This document shows, piece after piece, positions 34,543 through 44,991 of a DNA stretch of 64,000 nt (the stretch's first letter is position 1; every line of letters begins with the position of its first letter). A program made the translations under genes and the position numbers. Under the pieces are notes generated by a model. That model saw only the letters and a program-made list of their open reading frames with translations, had not been told where the DNA came from and made no database searches. This DNA comes from Macrophomina tecta (Eukaryota > Ascomycota > Dothideomycetes > Botryosphaeriales > Botryosphaeriaceae). The stretch covers positions 4,836,001-4,900,000 of the forward strand of contig JAKSGN010000007.1 of NCBI GenBank assembly GCA_024180945.1, in the 5' to 3' direction.

Positions 34543-36789
34543 ATGGACTCTAGCAATGATCAACACTCTGTTTTAAGCCTCTCTAGCGCGCCCACTAGCC
34601 TCTTTTCCTCTCAACAGGACTCAGATCCTGCGCAACCCACCAATCTTGCCGTTGATGGCCGAGGACCTGTACGCGAAGGGTGGGAGTACTTCCCATGGCA
34701 GAAATTCCGTGGATATCATGTCACAGAGTCAAAGCAGCGCAGCGGGTGGACTTGGGAGCACGCATATGACATTGAGGACGTAGAAGGGCGTACCCGCTGG
34801 GTCTGTATGTACTGCGTGCACAAGAAAGCCCACAAACCAGCTAGCTTCGCTGCTGCTGGCACTGATAATCAGGCAAGGCACCTGGTGACTGAGCACAAGG
34901 TTGAGGATCCTACAGGGAAGCGTCACGTCAAACGGGCCAAGATTTCAGTTGCTCAGCGGCTTGGACTGGATACGAATAGGCCTTCAGAGCAGGCTATTGT
35001 CAATCGCCTTGTCACATCATTCAATCCGGCGTACTTCCAGCAACTACTCACTGATTGGGTCTCATCTGATAACATTCCTTTCCGCAAGCTTGAAAGCGAG
35101 AGATTCAGGCGCGTTCTTAGCTATTTGAATCCTGCAGTAACGTCTACTGGCAGCCTTCCAACACACTCTACTGTTCGTAAATGGCTACTTGATGAATTCA
35201 ACCGCCATAAAGGGATCGTTGCTGAGCTTCTTCAGAGCTCACCTGGCCTTATACACCTTGCCTTTGACGGCTGGACGTCGTGTAATCACCTCTCTCTACT
35301 CGGTATTAACGTCTTCTTCCTTACGTTCTCTGGCACGCTTCGCAAGTTCCTTATTGGCCTCCCACACGCCGAAGGACGGCATACTGGTGACAGCCTTGCG
35401 GAAGAGGTAGCCCAGATAATTATGGAATGGGGCATTGGAGGGCAACTTGGCTACTTTGTCACGGATAACGCGTCAAACAACGACACGTGCATGGACGCGC
35501 TAGCTGAAGAGTTTGGCTTCAATCACAAGCACCGCCGCTTGCGCTGCATTGGCCATATCATAAACCTGGTAGTCCGCCAGATCCTCTTTGGCAAGGAAGC
35601 TGACGCGTTCGAGAACGACTGCGCTCAGCCAAAGGAGCTACTCGCTGAGCTCCTACTCTGGCGCAAGAAGGGCCCTATCGGCAAGCTTCACAATATCGTC
35701 CACTGGATTCAGCGCTCAAACCTTGTCTATCAGAGACTGCACCAACTTCAGCGGAACGAGCAAGCGTTGACTGGCGAAAACGGCCCTACCTACGAGGTTA
35801 TAGAAGATAATGCGACACGATGGAACTCTACCTCCGCCATGATTGAGCGCGCAATCAAGCTACAGTCAGTCATTGACGCCCTCGTCCTCCACGAAGTTCA
35901 AGAATGGGATAAATACGTCAAGCCTCGCACTGCTAGTAGGACTCAGCCAATGCCAGCTAAGACAAAGAACAAGCCGGCAATCGTGGATGATTATCTAACC
36001 TCAGATGATTGGGCAACTCTTGCTGAATATCACTCCATCTTGAAGCCTTTTCATGAAGTCACAATCAGGCTACAAGCCAACCCAACTAGTGGTAGGTTTG
36101 GCGGCTTATGGGAAGTCCTTCCATGCATGGAGTACCTGTTGAACAAGCTGGAGGAGGTCAAGATCCGCACAGATCAGTATCCTGACTCTCACTTCAAGGT
36201 GAACATCAATTTGGGGTGGGCTAAGCTAGATGAGTACTATCAGCTCCTTGATGATACTCCAGCTTACGTCGCAGCTTGCGCCCTTCACCCTGCCTACCGC
36301 TGGGAGTGGATTGAGGATCAGTGGGCATTCAAGAAGAGCTGGACCAAGAAGGCAAAGGCAGCTGTTCTAAAGCTCTGGAAGGATGAGTATCAGTCAATTG
36401 CTATTGCTGAGGACCCACAGCTACCGCAGAAGCGTAAACGCGAACATCTCAGCGAATTTGACAGCTGGCTTGCTGCCTCCAGGAGGACCAAGCATCTAGA
36501 TCTGACCGAGGATGAGTACACCTACTGGCAGCTCGATACCTCTCCTACAGATGACGCAGTCACCAATCCAGTTGATTACTGGATACTACGCCGCCAGCAA
36601 TACCCCCGCCTATCACGTATGGCTCTGGACCTCTTTTCTATACCGGCAATGTCGGCAGAGGTGGAGAGGATATTCAGTTTGGCAGGACAAATGGTGACGC
36701 CATTGCGCAATAGGCTGGAGGCCAATACTATAGCAGTTGGGCAGATACTACGCTCATGGAACGCAGAAGGCATCATTGAAAGAAGTTGA
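34543..36789 (+). CDS. hAT transposase
   Basis: Single-exon 748-aa transposase that would cut and rejoin the element's ends in the nucleus. A BED zinc finger lies at about 70-118 (C88, C91, H113, H118). The RNase-H-like core shows DGWTS and TDNASNN for the two Asp positions, then RCIGHIINLVV and DNATRWNS. The C-terminal dimerisation region has SAEVERIFSLAG and MVTPLRNRLE, containing the Glu. Size and motif order fit active hAT transposases. The ATG at 34543 lies 376 bp inside the left end. No stop or frameshift is seen. Confidence 0.96.
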   Translation: MDSSNDQHSVLSLSSAPTSLFSSQQDSDPAQPTNLAVDGRGPVREGWEYFPWQKFRGYHVTESKQRSGWTWEHAYDIEDVEGRTRWVCMYCVHKKAHKPASFAAAGTDNQARHLVTEHKVEDPTGKRHVKRAKISVAQRLGLDTNRPSEQAIVNRLVTSFNPAYFQQLLTDWVSSDNIPFRKLESERFRRVLSYLNPAVTSTGSLPTHSTVRKWLLDEFNRHKGIVAELLQSSPGLIHLAFDGWTSCNHLSLLGINVFFLTFSGTLRKFLIGLPHAEGRHTGDSLAEEVAQIIMEWGIGGQLGYFVTDNASNNDTCMDALAEEFGFNHKHRRLRCIGHIINLVVRQILFGKEADAFENDCAQPKELLAELLLWRKKGPIGKLHNIVHWIQRSNLVYQRLHQLQRNEQALTGENGPTYEVIEDNATRWNSTSAMIERAIKLQSVIDALVLHEVQEWDKYVKPRTASRTQPMPAKTKNKPAIVDDYLTSDDWATLAEYHSILKPFHEVTIRLQANPTSGRFGGLWEVLPCMEYLLNKLEEVKIRTDQYPDSHFKVNINLGWAKLDEYYQLLDDTPAYVAACALHPAYRWEWIEDQWAFKKSWTKKAKAAVLKLWKDEYQSIAIAEDPQLPQKRKREHLSEFDSWLAASRRTKHLDLTEDEYTYWQLDTSPTDDAVTNPVDYWILRRQQYPRLSRMALDLFSIPAMSAEVERIFSLAGQMVTPLRNRLEANTIAVGQILRSWNAEGIIERS

Positions 36790-37005
36790 GGACTCTATAC
36801 ACGCGGGAGTAGCTATAGCTAGCAAGAGTTAGCTAGATTGTATGGCTATCAATCTCAACACTATGCCAAGCATCACGAGATTTTGCTACGTGAACCGTGT
36901 GTCAATCAATTCAATTCAATCAATATCAACACCTTATTGATCAATCAATTTGACCTTATTGGAAAATCCTATCAATCAATCAATCTGGACCCGATATTGA
37001 CGTTG

Positions 37006-37026
37006 ATTGAATTGATTGCCACCCTG
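37006..37026. repeat. hAT right terminal inverted repeat
   Basis: Perfect 21-bp partner of the left end, preceded by about 110 bp rich in TCAATCAAT motifs and followed by the 8-bp duplication. Confidence 0.97.
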
Positions 37027-37252
37027 CGGTTGATGCGTACGCCCGTATAGGGAAGAGAAACGGTGTTCATCTACCGGAGGATATCTTAATGTCCGAGGGC
37101 AGATCTGATTCTGGTTTTGAAGATGGCAAGACATGATGATAAGGCGATGGTGGGCTCTCGGTTGCGCCGTTGATCACTACGCCTTTTCAGTTCAACACTG
37201 TTCGTTGCTTCTTCCTATCTGAACTTTGCCTGCAGCCAGTCTCTGTGTCACC
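37027..37252. promoter_or_regulatory. NRPS2-side half of the divergent promoter
   Basis: Only 226 bp remain between the right end of the hAT element and the NRPS2 ATG, including the right copy of the 8-bp duplication. Any NRPS2 control site further upstream is now about 2.9 kb away. Confidence 0.55.
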
Positions 37253-40200
37253 ATGAAGTGCCTAGTTCAACTTTTCCGCGAGCAGGCCGCGGCACACCCT
37301 TCCTCCATTGCACTTGAAGACGACAGCACACCCGGGGCTTCCAAACAAGTGACATATCGGACGTTGGACGAGCTATCGGACAGCTTCAGTCTCCAACTAA
37401 AACAGCATGGCGTCAGGCCGGGGGAAATCGTGCCTGTGCTGTCCACGCGCTGCATTGGCGCCGTCGTCGCGCTGCTGGCCATCCACAAGCTGAGGGCTTG
37501 TTACGTCCCAATCGGGCTAGATACCTGGGGCAACGACCGTATTGAGAGCACGCTCCGCCGCGTGAAAGCAAGGCTTATCATCACCACTGGCAGCACCGCA
37601 TTTACTGGGTTGGGAGACATGGAGGTGATTTACCTCCCATATGACGGCAGTCTTCCGGGCAGCTCAGCAAAGTCGCCCCATTCGCCAGAAGAGGAGGATC
37701 TAGCCGCAAGCATCTCCGACGACTGGGCGTACGTGGTCTTTACTAGCGGCTCCACAGGAAAGCCCAAGGGGGTCGTGATTAAGCAAGGATCGATATCAAG
37801 ACTCGTAACCGAACAGAACGAGCTGCCATTCAACCTACACGTAGACGTCGACACCAGAGTCCTGCTGATATTCTCCTTTGCCTTTGACGGTAAGCCACAC
37901 CGTGGAAGTAGTATGCAACGGGTTGCTGACAGCCACAGGATGCACATGGGTCGTTTTCAGCACCCTGTGCAATGGCGGCACTCTAGTTCTTGCCAGCCCG
38001 GCCTCGCTCGAGGATGCGGCGCAGACGTGCCATACGTGGGCTGCCACGCCCAGCGTCCTCGCGGCCATGGACCCATCCCGCGGCTACGACAAGGCTCGTC
38101 TAATCATCATGGGCGGCGAGGCCCCCACCCCCTTCCTCGTCGACAGCTGGAGCGCACCGCACCGGCGACTCTTCAACGCCTACGGCCCCACCGAAGCAAC
38201 AGTCGCGGTGCTCATGTCCGAGATGCGCCCCGGCAAGCCCATCGTCCTAGGCGCACCCGTCTCCTACTGCAAGGTGCTGCTGGTCGACGCCGCCGGCAAC
38301 GAGGCAGCCACCGCCGGCACCGGCGACGAGGGGGAGATGCTGCTCGGCGGTCCCGGTGTGGGCGTTGGCTACTATGAGGACGAGGAGCTGACACGCGCGG
38401 CCTTCGTCGAGCATGGCGGCGAGCGCTTCTACCGCACCGGAGACTACGCCAGGCGCACTCGTGGCGGCCAGCTCGTCTTCTGCGGCCGCAAGGATGGCAT
38501 CGTCAAGAACCGCGGCTTCCTCATCAATCTTGAGAGCGAGGTTGAGCCCGCGATGCTGATGTGCAGCGAGGGCAGTGCCAGGGGCGCCGCCGCTGCGTCG
38601 TGTCAGGGCGCGCTGGTCGGCTTTGTCACACCGGCGAGCGCGGCCGAGGGGCTGCGGGACCGCATGTTGGCGACGACCTCGGGCTTCGTCGTGCCAGACG
38701 TCATCTACGGCCTAGAGGCCTTCCCAGTGAGTGCCAACGGCAAGGTTGACCGCAAGGCGCTAGCGACGCTGCACGAGCGCAAGCAGCAGGCCGACGCCGC
38801 CACTGCCACTCCCGAGGCGTTTCTACAAGGCGTGCGCGACGCCAGCGGCGAGCTGACGCCCCTCGAGGCGGTGCAACACGCCGCCCGCTTGGTGCTGCGG
38901 GTCAGTGACGCACGTATCGATGAGGGTGCTTCGTTCCGCGCACTGGGCGGACACTCACTGGCCGCAGTGCTGTTGGTGTCGACGCTGCGGAAGCTCGGCT
39001 TCCAGACGGACGTCGCGTCCGTCTTTGCCAGGGACACGGTGGGCAGCATCGCGGCCGCGGCGAGGAAGATCGGGCCGGAGCCCGTTAACGGCGACGGCAA
39101 CGCCTTCTTCGCCGACGACCAGAAACGCTTTGCCGAAGAGGTAGGGCCCGTGGCGGCCCGGCTCGGTGGCGTGGCTCCGACTACAGACATTCAAGCCCGC
39201 ATGGTCCGCGGGACAGTTGACAATCCGTCTTTGAACTTTGTCAGGTTCGGAGTGTCGTTCGACCATGGGGAGGATTCCACCTTCTTGGAGGCGCTTAGAG
39301 CGGCGTGGAAGAAGCTTTCTCAACGGCATTCCATACTACGGACATCGTTCCATCTGTCCTCATCCGAACCACTGCAGCTGCTTCACAGAGATGTGGAGAC
39401 CCCCTGGCGGGAAGAGGTGCTCTCGAGCGAAGAGGCCTGGCGTAATGCGTGTGAAGTTTCTGGGAGAATTGAGCCGGAAGAGTTTACCTCGTTCGACGAG
39501 CAGGACGTCGAGACTCTTTCCAGCGTACGGGTGATGATACTACCCGGCATCAAGTGTCGTCTTATCTGGACGGTTCACCACTCACTCGTGGACGGCTGGT
39601 CGGCAAGTGTCGTCTTCAACGAGCTTTGGGAGCTCTTGCACGGCAGAGCTCTTCCGACGTGCCCTCAATTTGCAGATGCTGCCTGGTGCATCCGCCGCCT
39701 GCTCCAGCGCGACACGGAAGCCGCAAAGGCGTTCTGGAAAGGCCAGCTTGGGGACTTGCAAGATATCCCCCGCCTACGTATTCCTCCACCGGAGGATGCC
39801 ACCTCAAAATCCCTGTCCGAAAGACGACGCGGGCTCTCAATCAAGATGACGCAGCTCGAGACAGCTGCGAAGGAATATGGCGTCACAACAGCTGCTCTGG
39901 TATATGCCGCTTGGGCGATTGTTCTCTCTCGGTATTGTGACTCTCAGAAGGTGGTTCAGGGAACGGTCCTTTCCGGCAGAAGCCTGCCGCTGGACGGCGT
40001 GGAGAAGATCGTCGGCCCCTTGATCAACTCTTTGCCGATGGCTGTTGAGCTGCAAGAGGATTTTACCATTATGGATTTCGTACGGCAGGTCTTCAGCTCC
40101 ATGTGCCAGCTGCTCGACTTCCAGTGGACGCCCAACGCACTCGTCCAGGAGGCTGCGGGAAGGAAGGGAACAGATTATTTTGATACTGTGCTGGCCATCC

Positions 40201-43200
40201 AGTACGACTTCCCGGCATATGAGTGGTCAAGCCCGCGATTCGCAGCCCCCTACGATATCTCGAATATGCAGGTCACCGAGACGCCGCTTTCCGTCATGGT
40301 TGATGCTGTTGAGGGGTGCTTGTATACGAGGTTCCTGTTCCGCCCCTCGAGCTTTGGTGAGCCCATGATTGACCGCATGATCAACCATTTCGAGAACATT
40401 CTGTGTCTCCTCATTGATCCCAGCTTGCACACCTCGGTCGGCGAAGTGGCAAAGAGGATGCTGGGCGAAGAAGAACTACATGCCAGCCTCAACTGCACAG
40501 ACTATATCGACGAGCCATACGAAGGGCCGGAGACGCTTGCGGATGCGTTTGAGCTCTCGCTATCTCAATATCCCAGCTACCGTGCTGTCGAAGGCTTGGA
40601 TCGGAGCCTCACGTACAGCGAACTGAACTCTGAGACGGCGCGGGTGACGCGAGTCCTCCTTCAACATGGGATCAAGGCCGGAGATATTGTCTGCATCATT
40701 GCAGATGGTTCGGTTAACTGGCTACTGGCAATCATGTCGGTGGTCAGGACAGGAGCGGCGTACTGCCCTATCGACCACAAGTTCCCGTCGGAGAGGCAGT
40801 CTTACATGATGTCTCTCTGCCGTCCGCCCATCGTTTTGTACCCCAACGCAGCGCTGAGGCAGAAGCACTCTGGCTACGAAGATGCCGTCCAGGTAGACAT
40901 TGAGACGATCCTGTCTGAAGTTGGCTCAGAGTCCGACCAAAGTTCCAGCGAAGGCTGGGAGATCGTCCCTAAGAGCCAGGCAGCGGCGGACGACCTTGCA
41001 GTGATCCTCTTCACTAGCGGAACCACCGGCTTCCCGAAGGCTGTGCAGCTCGAACACAAGCCAATTCTATCCGTGCTTTCCTGGGGCCCAACCAGACTGC
41101 ACTCGAAGCCCGGCCAGCGCAACGCCCAGCTGCTATCCCTTGGGTTCGATTGCTGCGTCACCGAGGTCTTTTCTAGCCTGCTGTATGGAGCAACGCTCGT
41201 GCTGAAGGACGCAGCAGACCCTCTCGCGCACCTCTCTAAGGTCGATGCAATCGTTGCCACTCCTTCCCTAGTCACCAATCTTGACCCGGCCGACTATCCC
41301 AACCTGAAGGTGGTGACACTCATGGGAGAGCCGCTGCCGATTGCTCTCGCCCGGAGGTGGATGCCGGGCAGGATCCTTCAAAACAGCTACGGCCCAGCCG
41401 AGACCACACTAATGACGAACGCGCATCCGCTGAGCGTCGATGCTCCGATATCCGTGGGCAAGCCGATTCCCCGCGTCGTCTTCTACATCCTAGACTCTAT
41501 GGGTCGCCCCGTCCCTACCGGCGTCAGCGGCGAGATCTTCGTGGCCTCCAGCTTGCAGGTCACGCGCGGGTACCGCAACAACCCCGAAGAGACGAAGTTC
41601 CGCTTCCTGCAAGATCCCTTCCGCCCTGGCTGGAAGATGTTTAGATCGGGCGACATGGGCCGCTGGAACGAGCAGGGCAACACCGAGATCATCGGCCGTA
41701 CTGATAGCCAGGTGAAGCTGCGCGGGTTTAGAATCGACCTCGGTGATACCGAGGCGACTATCGCGCGGCTGGCGCCTAGCGTCGACAGTGTTGCCGTTAT
41801 CGTGACGGGAGGCGCCTTGCGGGCATTCATCACTCCCCAGACGGTCGATACGCGTGCTCTCATGCAGACTCTTCGGAACCATCTCCCCGAGTATAGCACC
41901 CCGAGCAACATTACTGCGCTGGAAGCGCTGCCGCTCTCGCCGAACGGTAAGGTCAACCGTAAGGAGCTGGCCAAGGTGCATCTGCAGCGGGACGCGGCAC
42001 TGGAGCCGTTGAGCACCGACACCGAACGCGCTGTTGCCGACGCCTGGGCGGACCTCCTAGGCAGAGACCAGACCCAGTCCCCAATCGGTGCTCTCGACCG
42101 CTTCTTCGATCTCGGCGGCCATTCGCTGCTCCAGATCCGGCTCGCGCAGAAACTGTCGACGCTGTGGACGACGAGGGTGCCTCTCAGGACCATCATCCGC
42201 CACCAAGTGCTGCGCGACCTCTGCAGCGCATTGGACCAGCACTTGGCAACTATCCAGAGCTCTGCCCGCGGCCGTAAGGCTTTCATCGAGATGCAGAAGG
42301 CGCCGAGGTCGGAGAAGATGCTGGTGTCAGAACAGGAGCAAGAAATGATTCTGAACCACATGCTCGGCGAGGGGTCGCCGGTGTGGAACATCGTCTACGC
42401 CTGCAAAGTTTACGGCGCCGTGGACCTGGACGCATTACACCGTGCCTTCCAGCAGACGGTGGCGAAGCACGAGGTCCTGCGTTCTCGTTACCACAACCAC
42501 AACGGCATCATCATGCGTTCACTTTCAGAATCACCCGCTCCACGCCACATCCACTGCAGCGAAGCAGACGTCGACGACTTCATCTCCCGAACGATCCAGC
42601 AGCCCCTGGATCCGTTTGAGGATGCCATGATCCAACTGCACACAGCAACCGTCGCGCCTTGGAAGACGGTCGTCGTCTTCGTCATGTCGCACATCGTCGG
42701 CGACGGCCCAACCCTCTATAGAGTGCTTCAGGAGACCTCGGCCGCATACACCCGCATCACCGGCGGCACCGCGGTCTCCGATGAGGAAGGCCAACAATCC
42801 AGCCTCAGTTATCTCGACTGGTCGCACTGGGCGCACGCCAACACCAACAACATGGACCCCGAAACCGCCGCCTTCTGGCGCACCGCCCTCTCCCGCCGCC
42901 GCCTCGCCCTCCCACAACCACACTCGCACATGGGCAAGCCCGCCGCATCCGCGACCTATCGCGGTGCTCTCACCGTGTGGACCCTGCGCGCGCCCCTGCA
43001 CCGCCGCCTCTCCCGCCTGGCCCTCGCCCACGGCCTGTCCATGCATCAGGTCGCGCTCGCAGCGACCTTCCTGGCCTTGCGATCCCTCCACCCAGCCTCC
43101 TCATTCTCAGCAGCGGGAGCGGAAAGAATGGTCATCGGCGCCCCCATGACCCTCCGCACCGACCCGGGCACCGAAGGCATGCCGGGCCTCCTGCTCGACC

Positions 43201-44177
43201 GCGTCGTCATCCCGCTGCCCTGGGATGCCGACGAGAACGAAGGCGGCGGAAGCGAAGGCACTGAGGACGACAACGACGCCGCCAGCCTGGCGTCCCTTCT
43301 CACCGGCGTCCGCGACCACAGCCGCGCCGCGCTCGCGCACTTTGTTCCGCACCGTGCCCTGCGCCGGCTGCTCAACAATGCCAACAGCAACGAACAACAA
43401 CAACTGCTCGGGGACGGCGACGCAGCCGCGGCAGCCGCCCCTCCCAGCCTCGCCCGCCCCATCGTCGATGTCGTCGTCATCTTCCACACCGCGACCGAGT
43501 CGGCCGAGCGGCGCACCGGCTTCGCCCTGCGCTCAGCGGCCGGCGGCGGCCCCTCGGAGCCCGAGGTCGTCGAGGTCGGCGTCGAGCAGGGCGCTGGCCG
43601 CCCGCGGGGCGTGGCCAAGTTCCCCGTAATGATCGAGTTCACGGACGACGGCGAGCACGGCGACGGCGGGCTGCGCGTCGAGATGGAGTGGGACGCCGGC
43701 GTTGTTGAGCCCGCGGTGGCCGAGAGGCTAGAGGAGGCCCTGGCAGGCGCGTTGGAGGCGCTGGGAGCTGCCTCGCGCGACGGGGGCCGCGGCGTGAGCG
43801 TGAGAAGCGTTGTGGATGCGCTGCGGCGGGCGGCGGGCCCTGCCCAGAGAGATGGCGATGGCGGGCTGCCGACGCCCCGCGAGGAGGAGCAAATTGCGCT
43901 GGAGCTGGGTGGTGGGACGGCCGCCGAGTGCTGCGCGGATGTGGTGGCCAGGAATGAGAGGGTGGTCAGGATCAGGGAGGCAATGGCTGAGTGCTTGGGC
44001 CTGGCGAGGAAAGATATCGGCTGTATGCGCTCGTTCTGGGACCTCGGTGCGGAGAGTATGGACGCGCTCAGGTTACAAGACGCATGCAAGAAGAAAGGTT
44101 TGCACTTGGGCTTGAGAGATATCTTTGACTCACCTACTGCGGATGCTCTGGCAAGGCTTTGTCAAGTTGGCGTTTAG
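37253..44177 (+). CDS. Dimodular NRPS, A-T-C-A-T-C-T (GliP/SirP-like order)
   Basis: Predicted 2,291 aa, two exons (37253-37889, 37939-44177). The 49-bp intron has a CTGAC branch site. Domains: A1 1-480 (FTSGSTGKPKG near 163, NAYGPTEAT); T1 with FRALGGHS near 550; C1 600-1030 (HHSLVDG near 760); A2 1060-1540 (FTSGTTGFPK near 1236, NSYGPAETT); T2 with FFDLGGHS near 1605; C2 1680-2160 with SHIVGDG (second His kept) near 1795; T3 with FWDLGAESM near 2247. The T after the last C is the order known for GliP and SirP, which condense two amino acids and release a diketopiperazine. A1 motif A8 is unusual (KNRGFLINLE). C2 has Asp/Glu- and Gln/Ala-rich insertions. The TTG 27 bp upstream was rejected as start. 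Substrates are not predicted. A P450 and a methyltransferase flank it. Confidence 0.95.
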
Positions 44178-44991
44178 TTCATGTGTTCTAATATCGATAC
44201 TATAGATTGAATTCCTTTGCATCGCTGTCACAAGTTGCGAGAAAATGTGGATATTTTGGAGCACTTATATCGCTACCTCCTCCCGAAAGTAGCATGTGTA
44301 AGCATTCGGAATGGAAGTGTGACGTCAAACTTCTCGATAGATTTTGCAGTGAATTTTTATGTCATCCACTCCAGCAAGTATGCAGCGTACAGGAACACAC
44401 CAAGTGGGAATTCCACAAGATGTATCAACCCACACTTGCTATCGGTTGCTTTTCAATCAAGCGGCCAACTCAACACGATGTCATGAACTCTGATGTGCCC
44501 TACAATTTTTGATGCAGCATGTTATTTGAGTAGCTAAGACAGCTGGTTACTCAAGCAAGCTCGATGTAGTCCTATCATCCTCGCACCCGTCATCGTTTTC
44601 CGATAATTCGCCTCCCTGAGCGCTTCGATTCCCCATGTATGATGATAGCGCGCTACCGGGGACTTCAGTCCGGCGTGTAGACTGTCTCCACTCCATTATT
44701 GTACCTAGCAAGCAAGATGAGGAGGTGCAATGTAGATCGGAGCACTGTTGTACTCCTGCGGAAGGAGAACAATTTGTTCCGCAGATATTCGCCGAACGTC
44801 TCCACACAGCTACGGACAACACAATCGGCAAGCCGGATGATTCTTTTACAGAGTTTGTTACGCTGCTCCGGGCTTGGCCGTGGAAGATTGCCTTGCCATA
44901 TATAGCAAATTAATCTGACCGTGGAGACTATCTGCGATCACTTCTTAACTCGCAAACGCGGCATTGCAGATCATCTCCCTTCCCGCCGCCC
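44178..44991. other. Spacer between NRPS2 and methyltransferase
   Basis: About 0.8 kb in tandem orientation, with no motif-bearing frame on either strand. It probably holds the NRPS 3' end and the methyltransferase promoter. Confidence 0.6.

Larger units (their letters stand above)
34167..37026 (+). mobile_element. Apparently intact hAT transposon
   Basis: 2,860-bp DNA transposon with perfect 21-bp terminal inverted repeats that begin CAGGGTGGCAATCAATTC. It is flanked by a perfect 8-bp duplication cggttgat (34159-34166 and 37027-37034), the hAT signature length. It carries one uninterrupted transposase gene and dense TCAATCAAT motifs just inside both ends, likely subterminal transposase-binding repeats. 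There is no RIP-like decay. Perfect ends and an open transposase suggest a recent and possibly still active element. Confidence 0.97.

Noticed and set aside
43046..44089. 347-codon minus-strand frame under the end of NRPS2
   Set aside because: Ser/Ala/Pro-rich mirror of GC-rich NRPS2 coding sequence, whose plus strand carries the C2 and T3 motifs.
44207..44913. Frames of about 90-100 codons between NRPS2 and the methyltransferase
   Set aside because: Overlapping frames without motifs, splice support or codon bias. More likely untranslated spacer.
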